This document shows positions 52,981 to 61,672 of a DNA stretch of 64,000 bases, piece by piece (the stretch's first letter is position 1; each line of letters begins with the position of its first letter). The notes under the pieces were generated by a model that saw only the letters and a list, made by a program, of their open reading frames with translations, searched no databases and was not told where the DNA came from. Position numbers and translations under genes: made by a program. Source of the stretch: Kordiimonas aquimaris (GTDB lineage: Bacteria > Pseudomonadota > Alphaproteobacteria > Sphingomonadales > Kordiimonadaceae); NCBI RefSeq assembly GCF_025574485.1, contig NZ_JAOBPO010000004.1:248001-312000 (forward strand), given 5' to 3'.

Positions 52981-54651
52981 ATGGCCGCATATCAGTATGT
53001 TTATCAAATGCAAAAGCTCACCAAGAAATATCCTGGTGGCAAAGAGGTATTGAAGGGTATTAGCCTTAATTTCCTGCCTGATGCCAAAATTGCTATTATT
53101 GGTCAAAACGGTGCCGGTAAATCAACACTGATGCGTATTATCGCGGGTCAGGAACAAGAGTTCGGCGGCGAGGCATGGGCCGCGGAAGGTATTAAGGTTG
53201 GTTACCTGTCACAGGAACCAGACCTTGACTCCTCCAAGGATGTGCTCGGCAATGTTATGGATGGCATGGCCGAAACCCAAGCATTGGTTGACGAGTTCAA
53301 TGCTGTGGCCATGGCGTACGGCGAAGACCCAGAAAACATGGACCTGCTTGCCCAGATGGGTGAGTTACAGGAAAAGGTTGATGCGGCAGACGCATGGGAC
53401 CTGCAGTCTGAAGCTGAAGTGGCGATGGATGCACTGTGTTGTCCGCCAAATGACTGGAAGATTGATAACTTGTCTGGCGGTGAAAAACGCCGGGTTGCAC
53501 TGTGCAAGCTTCTATTGGAAAAACCGGACATTCTTTTGCTTGATGAGCCGACAAACCATTTGGATGCCGAGACTGTTGCATGGCTGGAAAACCATCTGCA
53601 AAACTATAAAGGCTGTGTAATTCTGGTAACGCACGATCGCTATTTCTTGGATAATGTAGTTGGCTGGGTGCTTGAGCTTGATCGCGGCCAAGGTATTCCG
53701 TTCGAGGGTAATTATAGTGCGTGGCTTGAAATGAAAACCAAGCGTATGGCGCAAGATGAGCGCGCTGATGTTGCGCGCAAAAAAGCCATGAATGATGAGC
53801 TCGAGTGGATTAGGCAAAGCCCGAAAGCGCGTCAGGCAAAATCTAAAGCGCGGATTAAAGCTTATGATGAAATGCTTAAAACGCAGGAAGACCGCGTTAG
53901 TGGCCCAGCACAAATTAAAATTCAACCGCCAGCACGCTTGGGCGGGAAAGTTATTGAAGCTGATGGTCTAACTAAAGCATTTGGTGACAAGCTGTTGTTT
54001 GAAGACCTTACCTTTAGTCTGCCTCCTGGCGGTATTGTAGGCATTATTGGTGCAAACGGTGCTGGTAAAACAACACTGTTTAAATTGATTACCGGACAGG
54101 AAGAACCTGATAGTGGTTCTATTACAATCGGTGACACTGTTAATCTTGGTTATGTTGACCAAAGCCGCGATGCACTTGATGACAACAAAAATGTATGGGA
54201 AGAGATTTCCGGCGGTCATGACATTTTCACTTTTGGTAAACGCGAGTTAAGCACACGCGCTTATGTGGGCGCCTTTAACTTTAAGGGTGGTGATCAACAG
54301 AAGAAGGTTGGATTACTGTCTGGTGGTGAACGCAACCGTGTGCATTTGGCAAAAATGCTCAAAGAAGGCGGCAATGTTCTTCTGCTCGATGAGCCAACAA
54401 ATGATTTGGATACCGAAACTCTAGCAGCACTGGAAGAGGCGCTTGAGAATTTTGCTGGATGCGCTGTGGTCATCAGTCACGATCGATTCTTCCTTGACCG
54501 TATCGCGACACATATCCTCGCGTTCGAAGGCAATAGCCATGTTGAGTGGTTCGAAGGTAACTTTGAGGCTTACGAAGAAGACAAGAAAAGACGCTTGGGT
54601 GCTGACGCAACGCAGCCACACCGGATTAAATACCGCAAGTTCGCGCGCTAG
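52981..54651 (+). CDS. ettA: Energy-dependent translational throttle protein EttA
   Basis: This 556-residue ABC-F ATPase binds the ribosomal E site and gates the first elongation step according to ATP/ADP ratio. It has two ABC domains: Walker A GQNGAGKST and GANGAGKTT, signatures LSGGEKRRVAL and LSGGERNRVHL, and Walker B LLLDEPTNHLD and LLLDEPTNDLD. The arm and linker (about 95-140 and 240-320) have normal size. AAGGA before the ATG supports the start. A terminator follows that overlaps the end of the convergent gene. Confidence 0.96.
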   Translation: MAAYQYVYQMQKLTKKYPGGKEVLKGISLNFLPDAKIAIIGQNGAGKSTLMRIIAGQEQEFGGEAWAAEGIKVGYLSQEPDLDSSKDVLGNVMDGMAETQALVDEFNAVAMAYGEDPENMDLLAQMGELQEKVDAADAWDLQSEAEVAMDALCCPPNDWKIDNLSGGEKRRVALCKLLLEKPDILLLDEPTNHLDAETVAWLENHLQNYKGCVILVTHDRYFLDNVVGWVLELDRGQGIPFEGNYSAWLEMKTKRMAQDERADVARKKAMNDELEWIRQSPKARQAKSKARIKAYDEMLKTQEDRVSGPAQIKIQPPARLGGKVIEADGLTKAFGDKLLFEDLTFSLPPGGIVGIIGANGAGKTTLFKLITGQEEPDSGSITIGDTVNLGYVDQSRDALDDNKNVWEEISGGHDIFTFGKRELSTRAYVGAFNFKGGDQQKKVGLLSGGERNRVHLAKMLKEGGNVLLLDEPTNDLDTETLAALEEALENFAGCAVVISHDRFFLDRIATHILAFEGNSHVEWFEGNFEAYEEDKKRRLGADATQPHRIKYRKFAR

Positions 54652-54695
54652 TTTTCTGTGTAAGTGTTCAATTTATGTGACTTGATGAATGCTAT

Positions 54696-54734
54696 AAAAG
54701 GTGATGCATTTTAAATGCGTTGCATCACCTTTTT
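54696..54734. terminator. Bidirectional terminator overlapping a stop codon
   Basis: AAAAGGTGATGCA and TGCATCACCTTTTT form a stem of about 12 base pairs. On the plus strand it ends ettA. The minus-strand gene that ends at 54725 has its stop codon inside the stem. Confidence 0.85.
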
Positions 54735-55945
54735 CTGTCATTTTCATATGCAATTAGAGCATTGGTTTGTTTGATAAGGTACTCATTAAGCTTACTTGGC
54801 GATAAAGCACTGATAAGCTTACCCCAGCTATCTTGCTGTATTCTATTGTTCTTAGGACAGCTACCATGATGGATTGTTTCTAACACTATGTCACCCAGCT
54901 CTTTACTATAATGGGACGGCTCCCAAAACCAATCAACAGCATGCGCCATCTTGTTTGTTTTGCCGATGGGCTGTATTGAATATATGCCTATATCACTAAA
55001 ATCCCAAAGATCGACTTTCTCTATTTTAGCCAGTGCAGCTAAACGCTTCTTCCATTTGTTGAAGGCTTGCCACATACCGGCTTTTTTCATCAAACTAAGA
55101 TATTGAACGTGGTATGGATTAATAAAAAAGACAGTTCTTATATCTTGGTTTTTGTTGTGTTTAATTAGCGACGATATCAATTTGTATGACACGTCAGAAA
55201 TATCTTCAGCACGCTCGGTTCGTTTAATTAGGTTTCTGAAACTTTGGTCTATTGCTATGGTTTTTTGAGTTAATATCGCTTGGTGACCTTCATCCGCAAT
55301 TAATTGACGATACAATAGGCTTGCATTGTGAAAACCGTTTATGGCTATGGAGGATGTGTCCTCTTGCCCTTGACGGATAACTGTCTGCACACTTGCCAAA
55401 AATGTGTCGAAGGATATGGCAGATTCTAGAAAGTCTGCCATATACTCAGTTGAAAAATCAGGGGAGGTTGTTATAGCGCTATCGCTGTATCTTTTTTCTA
55501 TGTCTTGAAAAATGTATTTAGCATTACTTGATGTGTCTAGATGAACAAAGTCTGTGTAATCCAGGGCCATTAAAACGTAACGTACATTTTTATTTTTGTA
55601 GGCATTTTGTAATGCTATGATCTGGCTAGAGAGCGTTGCCCCACTGAAGGCTGAATTGAAAACGGGTTTTTTGCTATTAGGCCAGCATATATTTTCTGGC
55701 GACAAGCCCATTTCAGGTCTGGAATTTCCAATAATAACAGTGTGAGGTTTTCGGCGTAAAACATTGTACTTTTTTGAGCGTGCTGCTGCGTTAATAGCTT
55801 CAGGTCTATAGGCATTAATGCCTTTGATAAGTGGCGTGTCGAATAAACGATGAGGGTCAATTATAATATTGAAACCGCTGGTTAAAACTACCAAAGCAAT
55901 TGTGATGCTCAGCATTTTTTTGATATAGTTGGTGAAATTAATCAT
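54725..55945 (-). CDS. SGNH-like protein paired with an MBOAT acyltransferase
   Basis: The 406-residue product has an N-terminal membrane anchor (about 12-30) and an exported domain with TVIIGNSRPEMGLSPENICW and a late EPSHYSKELGD, which suggest a divergent SGNH/AlgJ-type acyl-handling fold. The partner O-acyltransferase gene ends four bases upstream. Together they may acetylate a cell-surface polysaccharide. The start at ATG 55945 has no good binding site, so coupling to the MBOAT gene is likely. Base composition is AT-richer than the flanks. Confidence 0.72.
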   Translation of the reverse strand: MINFTNYIKKMLSITIALVVLTSGFNIIIDPHRLFDTPLIKGINAYRPEAINAAARSKKYNVLRRKPHTVIIGNSRPEMGLSPENICWPNSKKPVFNSAFSGATLSSQIIALQNAYKNKNVRYVLMALDYTDFVHLDTSSNAKYIFQDIEKRYSDSAITTSPDFSTEYMADFLESAISFDTFLASVQTVIRQGQEDTSSIAINGFHNASLLYRQLIADEGHQAILTQKTIAIDQSFRNLIKRTERAEDISDVSYKLISSLIKHNKNQDIRTVFFINPYHVQYLSLMKKAGMWQAFNKWKKRLAALAKIEKVDLWDFSDIGIYSIQPIGKTNKMAHAVDWFWEPSHYSKELGDIVLETIHHGSCPKNNRIQQDSWGKLISALSPSKLNEYLIKQTNALIAYENDRKR

Positions 55946-55949
55946 AAAT

Positions 55950-57527
55950 TCAAAACTGAAAATAGAGGAATTCGGAAGCACTGTTAAGGTTTAAAATTGC
56001 TACGGCAAAAGCAATTCCTATCGATAATGCCCATATGGTATTTGGTTTCCAACGCATTGTAGTAAAGTATTCTTTGGTGCCAGGCTTTTTTCCATCCAAC
56101 GAGGTAATTATATTCGCAAACGCATCACTATACTTCGCCATTAGTTGAACTGTATTAGATGCGAAAAATGCTATGATCGCTAATATTATGATCCACATCC
56201 ACATATAGAGAAAGTTTGAACCGCCGCCTAAATATATGTCGACGTTAAACACTTCCTGAAATGCGGGTATAAGATATGCTAAGTTTCTAGCTAATGCCTG
56301 TGGAATGGCTAATCCATTGTTGCCAGTCATGCCTTCGATAACAGTTATAGCTGTTTCAAAGGTTTCAGCCCTGAAAAATACCCAACCTAATACAACTGCA
56401 ATAAAAGTAAGAGCCCAAGATAGAAAATTTCCGATAAATTGAGGCGTTAATTTTACAATTGCTGTATAGCTTACAGCCCATCGCCAGCAATGGTTTATCA
56501 TTAAATATGTGCCGTGTAACGCCCCCCAAAATACGAAAGTCCACGCAGCTCCGTGCCAAAGGCCACCTAATACCATGGTTGCGAATAGATTTATGTATCT
56601 TCGGTGTTGACCTGATCGGTTGCCGCCTAGTGGAATGTAAACATAATCTCGTAGGAATGAGGACAATGTAATATGCCACCGCCGCCAAAAGTCGACTATT
56701 GATCTTGCCTTGTACGGAGAATAGAAATTAACAGGTAATTGGATACCAAATAATAAAGCGATACCTATGGCCATATCCGAATACCCTGAAAAGTCGAAGT
56801 AAAGCTGAAAAGTGTAGGACAAGGCTCCGCCCCATGCAGCTAGAAAATCCAGAGATACGCCATTTGCAGCGTTGGAGAAGGCAGTGTTTGCATAAATTGC
56901 AATTCCATCTGCCAAAACGACCTTTTTAAACAACCCAATCGCAAAAACTGAGCTTCCCATTGCAAAATTGGCAGTATTAACTTTGGCGAAAGACTGCTTG
57001 AGAAACTGGGGCATAACTTGCTTGTGATGGACTATTGGTCCGGCAATTAATTGGGGGAAAAAAGCTACAAACAATGTATATTCGATAATGCTATAACCCG
57101 GCGTTTTTCCCTTATAAACATCGACCAGATAAGCTATTTGTTGAAATGTGAAGAATGAAATCGCCAAAGGTAATATTATTGGTGTTACTGATGCTTCGCC
57201 GCCAAAAACGAACGACGCATTTTCAATGAAGAAGTTAGCGTATTTAAAATAACCCAATAGGGACAGATTGAATATTATCCCTGTTGTTAGGAATGTTTTT
57301 TTTCGCGGCCCGTGCTCACCCATTAAAGTGCCAATACCGTAGTTAGCCAAGATTGAAGCTATCAGTAGGGCCACATAAATGGCGTTCCACCATGCATAAA
57401 AAAATAGCGAAGCCGTAACAAGGCTAGCTAACGCGATTCTTCCACTAAATTTTTGACCTATGTAAAAGAAAATAAGAAGAGTGGTTGGTAAGAAGAAGAA
57501 AATGAACTCATAAGAATTGAATAGCAT
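55950..57527 (-). CDS. MBOAT family membrane O-acyltransferase
   Basis: This 525-residue multi-pass protein of the AlgI/DltB group transfers acyl groups to extracytoplasmic sugars. Typical parts are FFPQLIAGPIVHHKQVMPQF, QLYFDFSGYSDMAIGIALLF, DFWRRWHITLSSFLRDYVYI, LGGNRSG and the catalytic His in LGGLWHGAAWTFVFWGALHG. The frame is open to 57683, but ATG 57527 (MLFNSYEF) fits the family start and has GGGGA 12 bases away. Hand-counted lines here are about 35-40% GC. No glycan synthesis genes are adjacent. Confidence 0.92.
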   Translation of the reverse strand: MLFNSYEFIFFFLPTTLLIFFYIGQKFSGRIALASLVTASLFFYAWWNAIYVALLIASILANYGIGTLMGEHGPRKKTFLTTGIIFNLSLLGYFKYANFFIENASFVFGGEASVTPIILPLAISFFTFQQIAYLVDVYKGKTPGYSIIEYTLFVAFFPQLIAGPIVHHKQVMPQFLKQSFAKVNTANFAMGSSVFAIGLFKKVVLADGIAIYANTAFSNAANGVSLDFLAAWGGALSYTFQLYFDFSGYSDMAIGIALLFGIQLPVNFYSPYKARSIVDFWRRWHITLSSFLRDYVYIPLGGNRSGQHRRYINLFATMVLGGLWHGAAWTFVFWGALHGTYLMINHCWRWAVSYTAIVKLTPQFIGNFLSWALTFIAVVLGWVFFRAETFETAITVIEGMTGNNGLAIPQALARNLAYLIPAFQEVFNVDIYLGGGSNFLYMWMWIIILAIIAFFASNTVQLMAKYSDAFANIITSLDGKKPGTKEYFTTMRWKPNTIWALSIGIAFAVAILNLNSASEFLYFQF

Positions 57528-57697
57528 ATGATATTTTATTTCCCCGCCGCAATACCGAGTGCTGACTTGGCAATGTGAATAAGTGTACTCTAGGACGTCA
57601 TGATCATAAGCTAGTCCAGCGAGATATTGCCGTCCAGCGTTAATGTTCCGACTTAAATTGGGTCGAATATGCTTTATGAACAATACGGGCAGGCAAT

Positions 57698-57724
57698 AAA
57701 AAGGGACCGTTAGGTCCCTTTTTA
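57698..57724 (-). terminator. Intrinsic terminator after mlaA
   Basis: AAAAAGGGACC-GTTA-GGTCCCTTTTTA reads in both directions. It lies 13 bases beyond the mlaA stop codon on the minus strand and separates mlaA from the acyltransferase pair. Confidence 0.85.
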
Positions 57725-57736
57725 TTTATATGACTA

Positions 57737-58516
57737 TCAATTCAAATCGTCATCTTCAAGCGAGTCGAAGAAGTCTTCTTCTTCTTGGTTCGCGGGAGGG
57801 TTGCCATCATGAATCTCAAAACGGCGGTTTTGAAGATAAAGCGATCTGAAAACCACATAAGGGTCATCTTCTGCATATAAGCCGTCTAATGCCTCGTGTA
57901 CACGGACACGTGCATCAAGAACATCAACGCCAGTGCGAATGTAGTTCAGCGTGGTTTCGTTTTCCTGACCCAGCGTATAAGTAACGGGATCAAGAAAGAA
58001 GCTGGCACCAAGGCCTGCAAAATCCCGACCATTGGATGGCCCTAAAAATGGTACAACCCAGTAAGCACCATCACCGATACCCCAAACAGCTAGTGTCTGC
58101 CCTAAGTCTTCGGAATGATAAGGAATGCCAATGCCGTCAGACGCTTTGAAAAGCCCAGCCAGTCCTACGGTTGTATTCATAACAAACCGTGTCAAGGTTG
58201 TTGCGGCGCGCTTGAATTTAAATTGCAAAATATCATTCACAAAAACCCAGGGCTCACGCAAGTTGCGCATGGCGTTACTCACACCGTCTTGCGCCGGCTT
58301 GGGAAGGACCGCTTTATAACCTGACGAGATGGGGCGTAAAATTGCCCGATCAAAAGATTGGTTGAAAGCAAATATCTTGCGGTTCATTTCCTCGTAAGGG
58401 TCATTAACGCTTGTATCCAGATTGTTTTCAGCACTCTGGTGATTGGTGGCGCAAGCTGTGATCAAGAATAAGAGAGGCACAAGTGCGCTGAATTTCGTAA
58501 TGGAATAAAGTTTCAT
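57737..58516 (-). CDS. mlaA: MlaA (VacJ) family lipoprotein
   Basis: MlaA removes phospholipids from the outer leaflet of the outer membrane and passes them to the Mla shuttle. The 259-residue product has lipobox ITAC (Cys22), then NDPYEEMNRKIFAFNQSFDR, GVSNAMRNLREPWVFVNDIL and GIPYHSEDLGQTLAVWGIGD and a Glu/Asp-rich tail of about 20 residues. AGAGATATGT precedes the ATG. The other mla genes are not in this window. Confidence 0.94.
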   Translation of the reverse strand: MKLYSITKFSALVPLLFLITACATNHQSAENNLDTSVNDPYEEMNRKIFAFNQSFDRAILRPISSGYKAVLPKPAQDGVSNAMRNLREPWVFVNDILQFKFKRAATTLTRFVMNTTVGLAGLFKASDGIGIPYHSEDLGQTLAVWGIGDGAYWVVPFLGPSNGRDFAGLGASFFLDPVTYTLGQENETTLNYIRTGVDVLDARVRVHEALDGLYAEDDPYVVFRSLYLQNRRFEIHDGNPPANQEEEDFFDSLEDDDLN

Positions 58517-58678
58517 ACATATCTCTGTTATTAAAGCGCGCGTATGTTGGCCATATACGAACGGTGTTATGCCCTGCGTGTATCAAGAAACTTCGCATAA
58601 CAATAGAGGGCATTGGTTCACAATTTACTGAAACATAGTTCAAATCAATAACGAGTCACTCTTAAAATGATCTTTACT

Positions 58679-58700
58679 TATATAAAGATTTCTTTATATA
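58679..58700. promoter_or_regulatory. Palindromic operator of the methionine-cycle operon
   Basis: TATATAAAGA-TT-TCTTTATATA is a perfect 10-base inverted repeat with a two-base centre, 26 bases before the regulator start codon. ArsR-type SahR regulators of the S-adenosylhomocysteine cycle use a palindrome of this kind (AAAGATATCTTT-like). It would give autoregulation and control of metF and metH. Confidence 0.7.
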
Positions 58701-58726
58701 GTTGAGAGATAGCGATAGAGGACACC

Positions 58727-59659
58727 ATGGAATCACTCTTAACATCATTACGAGCCGCAGGTGAAACAACCCGACTGCGCATCATTGCCTTGCTTTCTAA
58801 AGGGGAGTTGACAGTAGGGGAATTGGTTCAAATATTGAACCAAAGTCAGCCACGTGTGTCGCGCCACTTAAAACTTATGTGCGATTCTGGCCTTTTAGAC
58901 CGTTTTCAGGAAGGCACGCAGGTGTTTTACCGTTTAGCGCCAACAGGTGTTGGCGGGGCGTTGAATGCTGCTGTTGTCCCATTGATTGACAGTGAAGACA
59001 GTGATCTGTTGCAAGATTTTTTTGCACTTGATGCTATTCGTGTAGAGCGCAGTGCGCGTGCACAAGATTATTTTCGGGCGAATGCAGCGGACTGGGACAA
59101 GATTAGGTCTCTTTATGTTGCTGAAGAACAAGTTGAATCAGCGTTATTAGATTTACTGGGCAACAGGCGCATCAAGGCAATGATTGATGTTGGTACTGGT
59201 ACAGGGCGCATGCTTGAGTTGTTTGCACCGCTTGCGGATCAAGCATTAGGTATTGATGTGTCCCGCGAAATGCTTGCAATTGCTAGATCGCAACTGGCTG
59301 CACAAAATCTCAGTCATTGTCAGGTTCGCCTCGGTGATATGTACGACATGGGTGTTCCTGCTGGCACTCAGGATTTAATAGTTTTTCATCAGGTACTGCA
59401 TTTTGCAGATAAACCATCAGCCGCTATCGCAGAAGCGGCACACGCATTGGCGGTTGATGGTGTGTTGTTGGTTGCTGATTTCGCCCCTCATGCGCAAGAG
59501 TTTTTGCGTGATGAACACGCACACCGCAGGCTTGGTTTTGCTGATAATGAAGTAAATGCGTGGGGCGATGCTGCAGGCCTTGCAGCGGTATCTGTGACAC
59601 ATCTTGACGGTGGTGATTTGCGCGTTTCGATCTGGAAGTTTGTTAAGAGTAAGGTATAG
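58727..59659 (+). CDS. ArsR-type regulator fused to a methyltransferase domain (SahR-like)
   Basis: The 310-residue protein joins a winged-helix ArsR domain (about 1-95: TTRLRIIALLSKGELTVGEL, then LNQSQPRVSRHLKLM) to an AdoMet-binding domain (about 130-300: IDVGTGTGRMLELFAP, then VFHQVLHFADKP). It has no CxC metal-binding site in the recognition helix, so it is not a metal sensor. The location before metF and metH, and the palindrome upstream, fit the SahR group that responds to S-adenosylhomocysteine. GAGGACACC precedes the ATG. metF follows after four bases. Confidence 0.88.
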   Translation: MESLLTSLRAAGETTRLRIIALLSKGELTVGELVQILNQSQPRVSRHLKLMCDSGLLDRFQEGTQVFYRLAPTGVGGALNAAVVPLIDSEDSDLLQDFFALDAIRVERSARAQDYFRANAADWDKIRSLYVAEEQVESALLDLLGNRRIKAMIDVGTGTGRMLELFAPLADQALGIDVSREMLAIARSQLAAQNLSHCQVRLGDMYDMGVPAGTQDLIVFHQVLHFADKPSAAIAEAAHALAVDGVLLVADFAPHAQEFLRDEHAHRRLGFADNEVNAWGDAAGLAAVSVTHLDGGDLRVSIWKFVKSKV

Positions 59660-59663
59660 AGTT

Positions 59664-60590
59664 ATGTCTCCATTTAATGATACGACAGCGAGGTCAGGAT
59701 CGCTTTTTGCGTCCCCGATTGCTGACGCCAATATCTCGTTTGAGTTTTTCCCACCTAAAACGCCGAAAATGGAAGACACTCTATGGACATCAATAAAAAA
59801 GCTTGAGAGCCTCAATCCGTCTTTTGTATCGGTAACATACGGGGCAGGTGGCTCAACGCGTGAACGCACGCACAACACAGTTAAAAGGCTGATCGATGAG
59901 ACAAGCCTGTCGCCTGCAGCGCACCTTACATGTGTTGGAGCAACACGTGATGAGGTCGACGATGTGATCAGAGACTACAAAGCAGCGGGTGTGCGCAGTA
60001 TTGTTGCTCTGCGTGGTGATGCGCCGGACGGTGCCGACACTTACACACCGTACCCAGGCGGGTATGAAAATGCTGCTGAGTTGGTGGCTGGTATAAGGCG
60101 GATCGGCGATTTTGATATTTCAATCGCTGCATATCCAGAAATTCATCCTGACAGCCCGAATTTGGCGGCAGACCTTGATAATCTGAAGCGTAAAATTGAT
60201 GCCGGTGCTAATCGGGCTATCACACAGTTTTTCTTTGAAACTGACAAGTACTTCCGCTTCCTTGATCACTGCCAATCATACGGCATTGATGTGCCAATTG
60301 TGCCAGGTATTTTGCCTGTTTCTAACTTTAAAACCCTTAAAGCCTTTGCCGCTTCTACAGGTGCCAGTGTACCTGATTGGCTTGGGCATCTGTTTGAAGG
60401 TCTTGATGATCGCCCTGAAACGCGCAGCCTTGTAGCAGCAACGATTGCTGGTGAGATGTGTCGTAAGCTCTATGCGGGCGGTGTTAAAGACTTCCATTTC
60501 TACACATTAAACCGTGCTGATCTTACTTTTGCTGTATGTCACATGCTGGGGCATCGCCCTGAGCGAGCTCAAAGTGGGGAGCAAGGTTGA
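59664..60590 (+). CDS. metF: Methylenetetrahydrofolate reductase
   Basis: MetF is the FAD-dependent reductase that makes 5-methyl-THF for MetH. The 308-residue product has [59 protein letters not shown] and [16 protein letters not shown], with a C-terminal [17 protein letters not shown] 59664 has AAGG upstream; the frame is open to 59604. Its stop shares a base with the metH start (TGATG). Confidence 0.95.
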   Translation: MSPFNDTTARSGSLFASPIADANISFEFFPPKTPKMEDTLWTSIKKLESLNPSFVSVTYGAGGSTRERTHNTVKRLIDETSLSPAAHLTCVGATRDEVDDVIRDYKAAGVRSIVALRGDAPDGADTYTPYPGGYENAAELVAGIRRIGDFDISIAAYPEIHPDSPNLAADLDNLKRKIDAGANRAITQFFFETDKYFRFLDHCQSYGIDVPIVPGILPVSNFKTLKAFAASTGASVPDWLGHLFEGLDDRPETRSLVAATIAGEMCRKLYAGGVKDFHFYTLNRADLTFAVCHMLGHRPERAQSGEQG

Positions 60591-61672
60591 TGACGTCTGT
60601 CACCGAGCAATTATCCGAGCTAGCTAAAAAGCGCATCCTTATAATGGACGGTGCTATGGGCACTATGATTCAACGCGAAGGGCTTGCTGAAGCCGATTAT
60701 CGTGGCGCGCGGTTTGTGGATTGGCCGTCCGATGTTAAAGGTAACAATGACCTTTTGGTGTTAACAAAGCCGGACATCATCACGAAAATCCATAACGATT
60801 TTCTTGAAGCAGGGGCAGACATCATTGAAACGGACACGTTTAACGCAACGCGAATTTCGATGGCTGATTACGGCATGCAGGAACTGGCACGTGAAATTAA
60901 CGTTGAAGGTGCGAAAATTGCGCGTCGAATAGCAGACGAATGGACTGCGAAAACACCTGAAAAACCACGTTTTGTTGCTGGAGCAATCGGCCCCATGAAT
61001 CAATCACTTTCAGTTTCGCCGGATGTGGATAATCCTGGTTTTCGGTCTGTCAGTTTTGATCAGGTCTCTGCTGCTTACAAAGAGCAAATCGAAGGGCTGA
61101 TAGAAGGCGGCGTTGATATCATTCTTATCGAAACAGTGTTTGATACCTTAAATGCAAAAGCGGCTATTTTTGCTGCTCAGGATGTATTTGAAGAACAGGA
61201 AATTACCTTACCGGTTATTATGTCCTGCACCATTACCGATATGTCAGGGCGCAATCTTTCTGGCCAAACCATTGAAGCGTTTTGGCATAGTGTGCGGCAT
61301 GTAAAACCGTTTGCTGTCGGCCTAAATTGTGCATTTGGCGCTGAACTTCTGCGCCCTCATGCGGTAACAATTGCAGGTATTGCTGATACGCGGATTTGTG
61401 TCTATCCAAATGCAGGATTGCCGAATGAGATGGGTGAATACGATGAAACTCCCGAAGTAACATCTGGCCTGTTAAAAGAATGGGCAGAGGAAAGCCTGCT
61501 GAATATTGTGGGTGGTTGTTGTGGCACAACACCTGATCATATAGCTGCGATTGCGGGCGCTGTCTCGAACATGCCGCCACGGTTAGTGCCTACATCGGAA
61601 TCCATCATGCGACTATCTGGTATTGACCCTGTGCAAATCGCCGCTATTGAGCCAATTGAGCAAACATTATGA
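60590..61672 (+). CDS. metH: Methionine synthase, homocysteine-binding part (split MetH)
   Basis: This is the first of two genes that together make B12-dependent methionine synthase. The 360-residue product is the homocysteine-binding TIM barrel: [34 protein letters not shown], and zinc cysteines in [14 protein letters not shown] and [12 protein letters not shown]. The start is ATG 60590 (TGATG with metF). The stop overlaps the next start (ATGA 61669-61672). The break lies at the natural linker between the homocysteine and folate domains, so it is a split gene, not a frameshift. Confidence 0.93.
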   Translation: MTSVTEQLSELAKKRILIMDGAMGTMIQREGLAEADYRGARFVDWPSDVKGNNDLLVLTKPDIITKIHNDFLEAGADIIETDTFNATRISMADYGMQELAREINVEGAKIARRIADEWTAKTPEKPRFVAGAIGPMNQSLSVSPDVDNPGFRSVSFDQVSAAYKEQIEGLIEGGVDIILIETVFDTLNAKAAIFAAQDVFEEQEITLPVIMSCTITDMSGRNLSGQTIEAFWHSVRHVKPFAVGLNCAFGAELLRPHAVTIAGIADTRICVYPNAGLPNEMGEYDETPEVTSGLLKEWAEESLLNIVGGCCGTTPDHIAAIAGAVSNMPPRLVPTSESIMRLSGIDPVQIAAIEPIEQTL

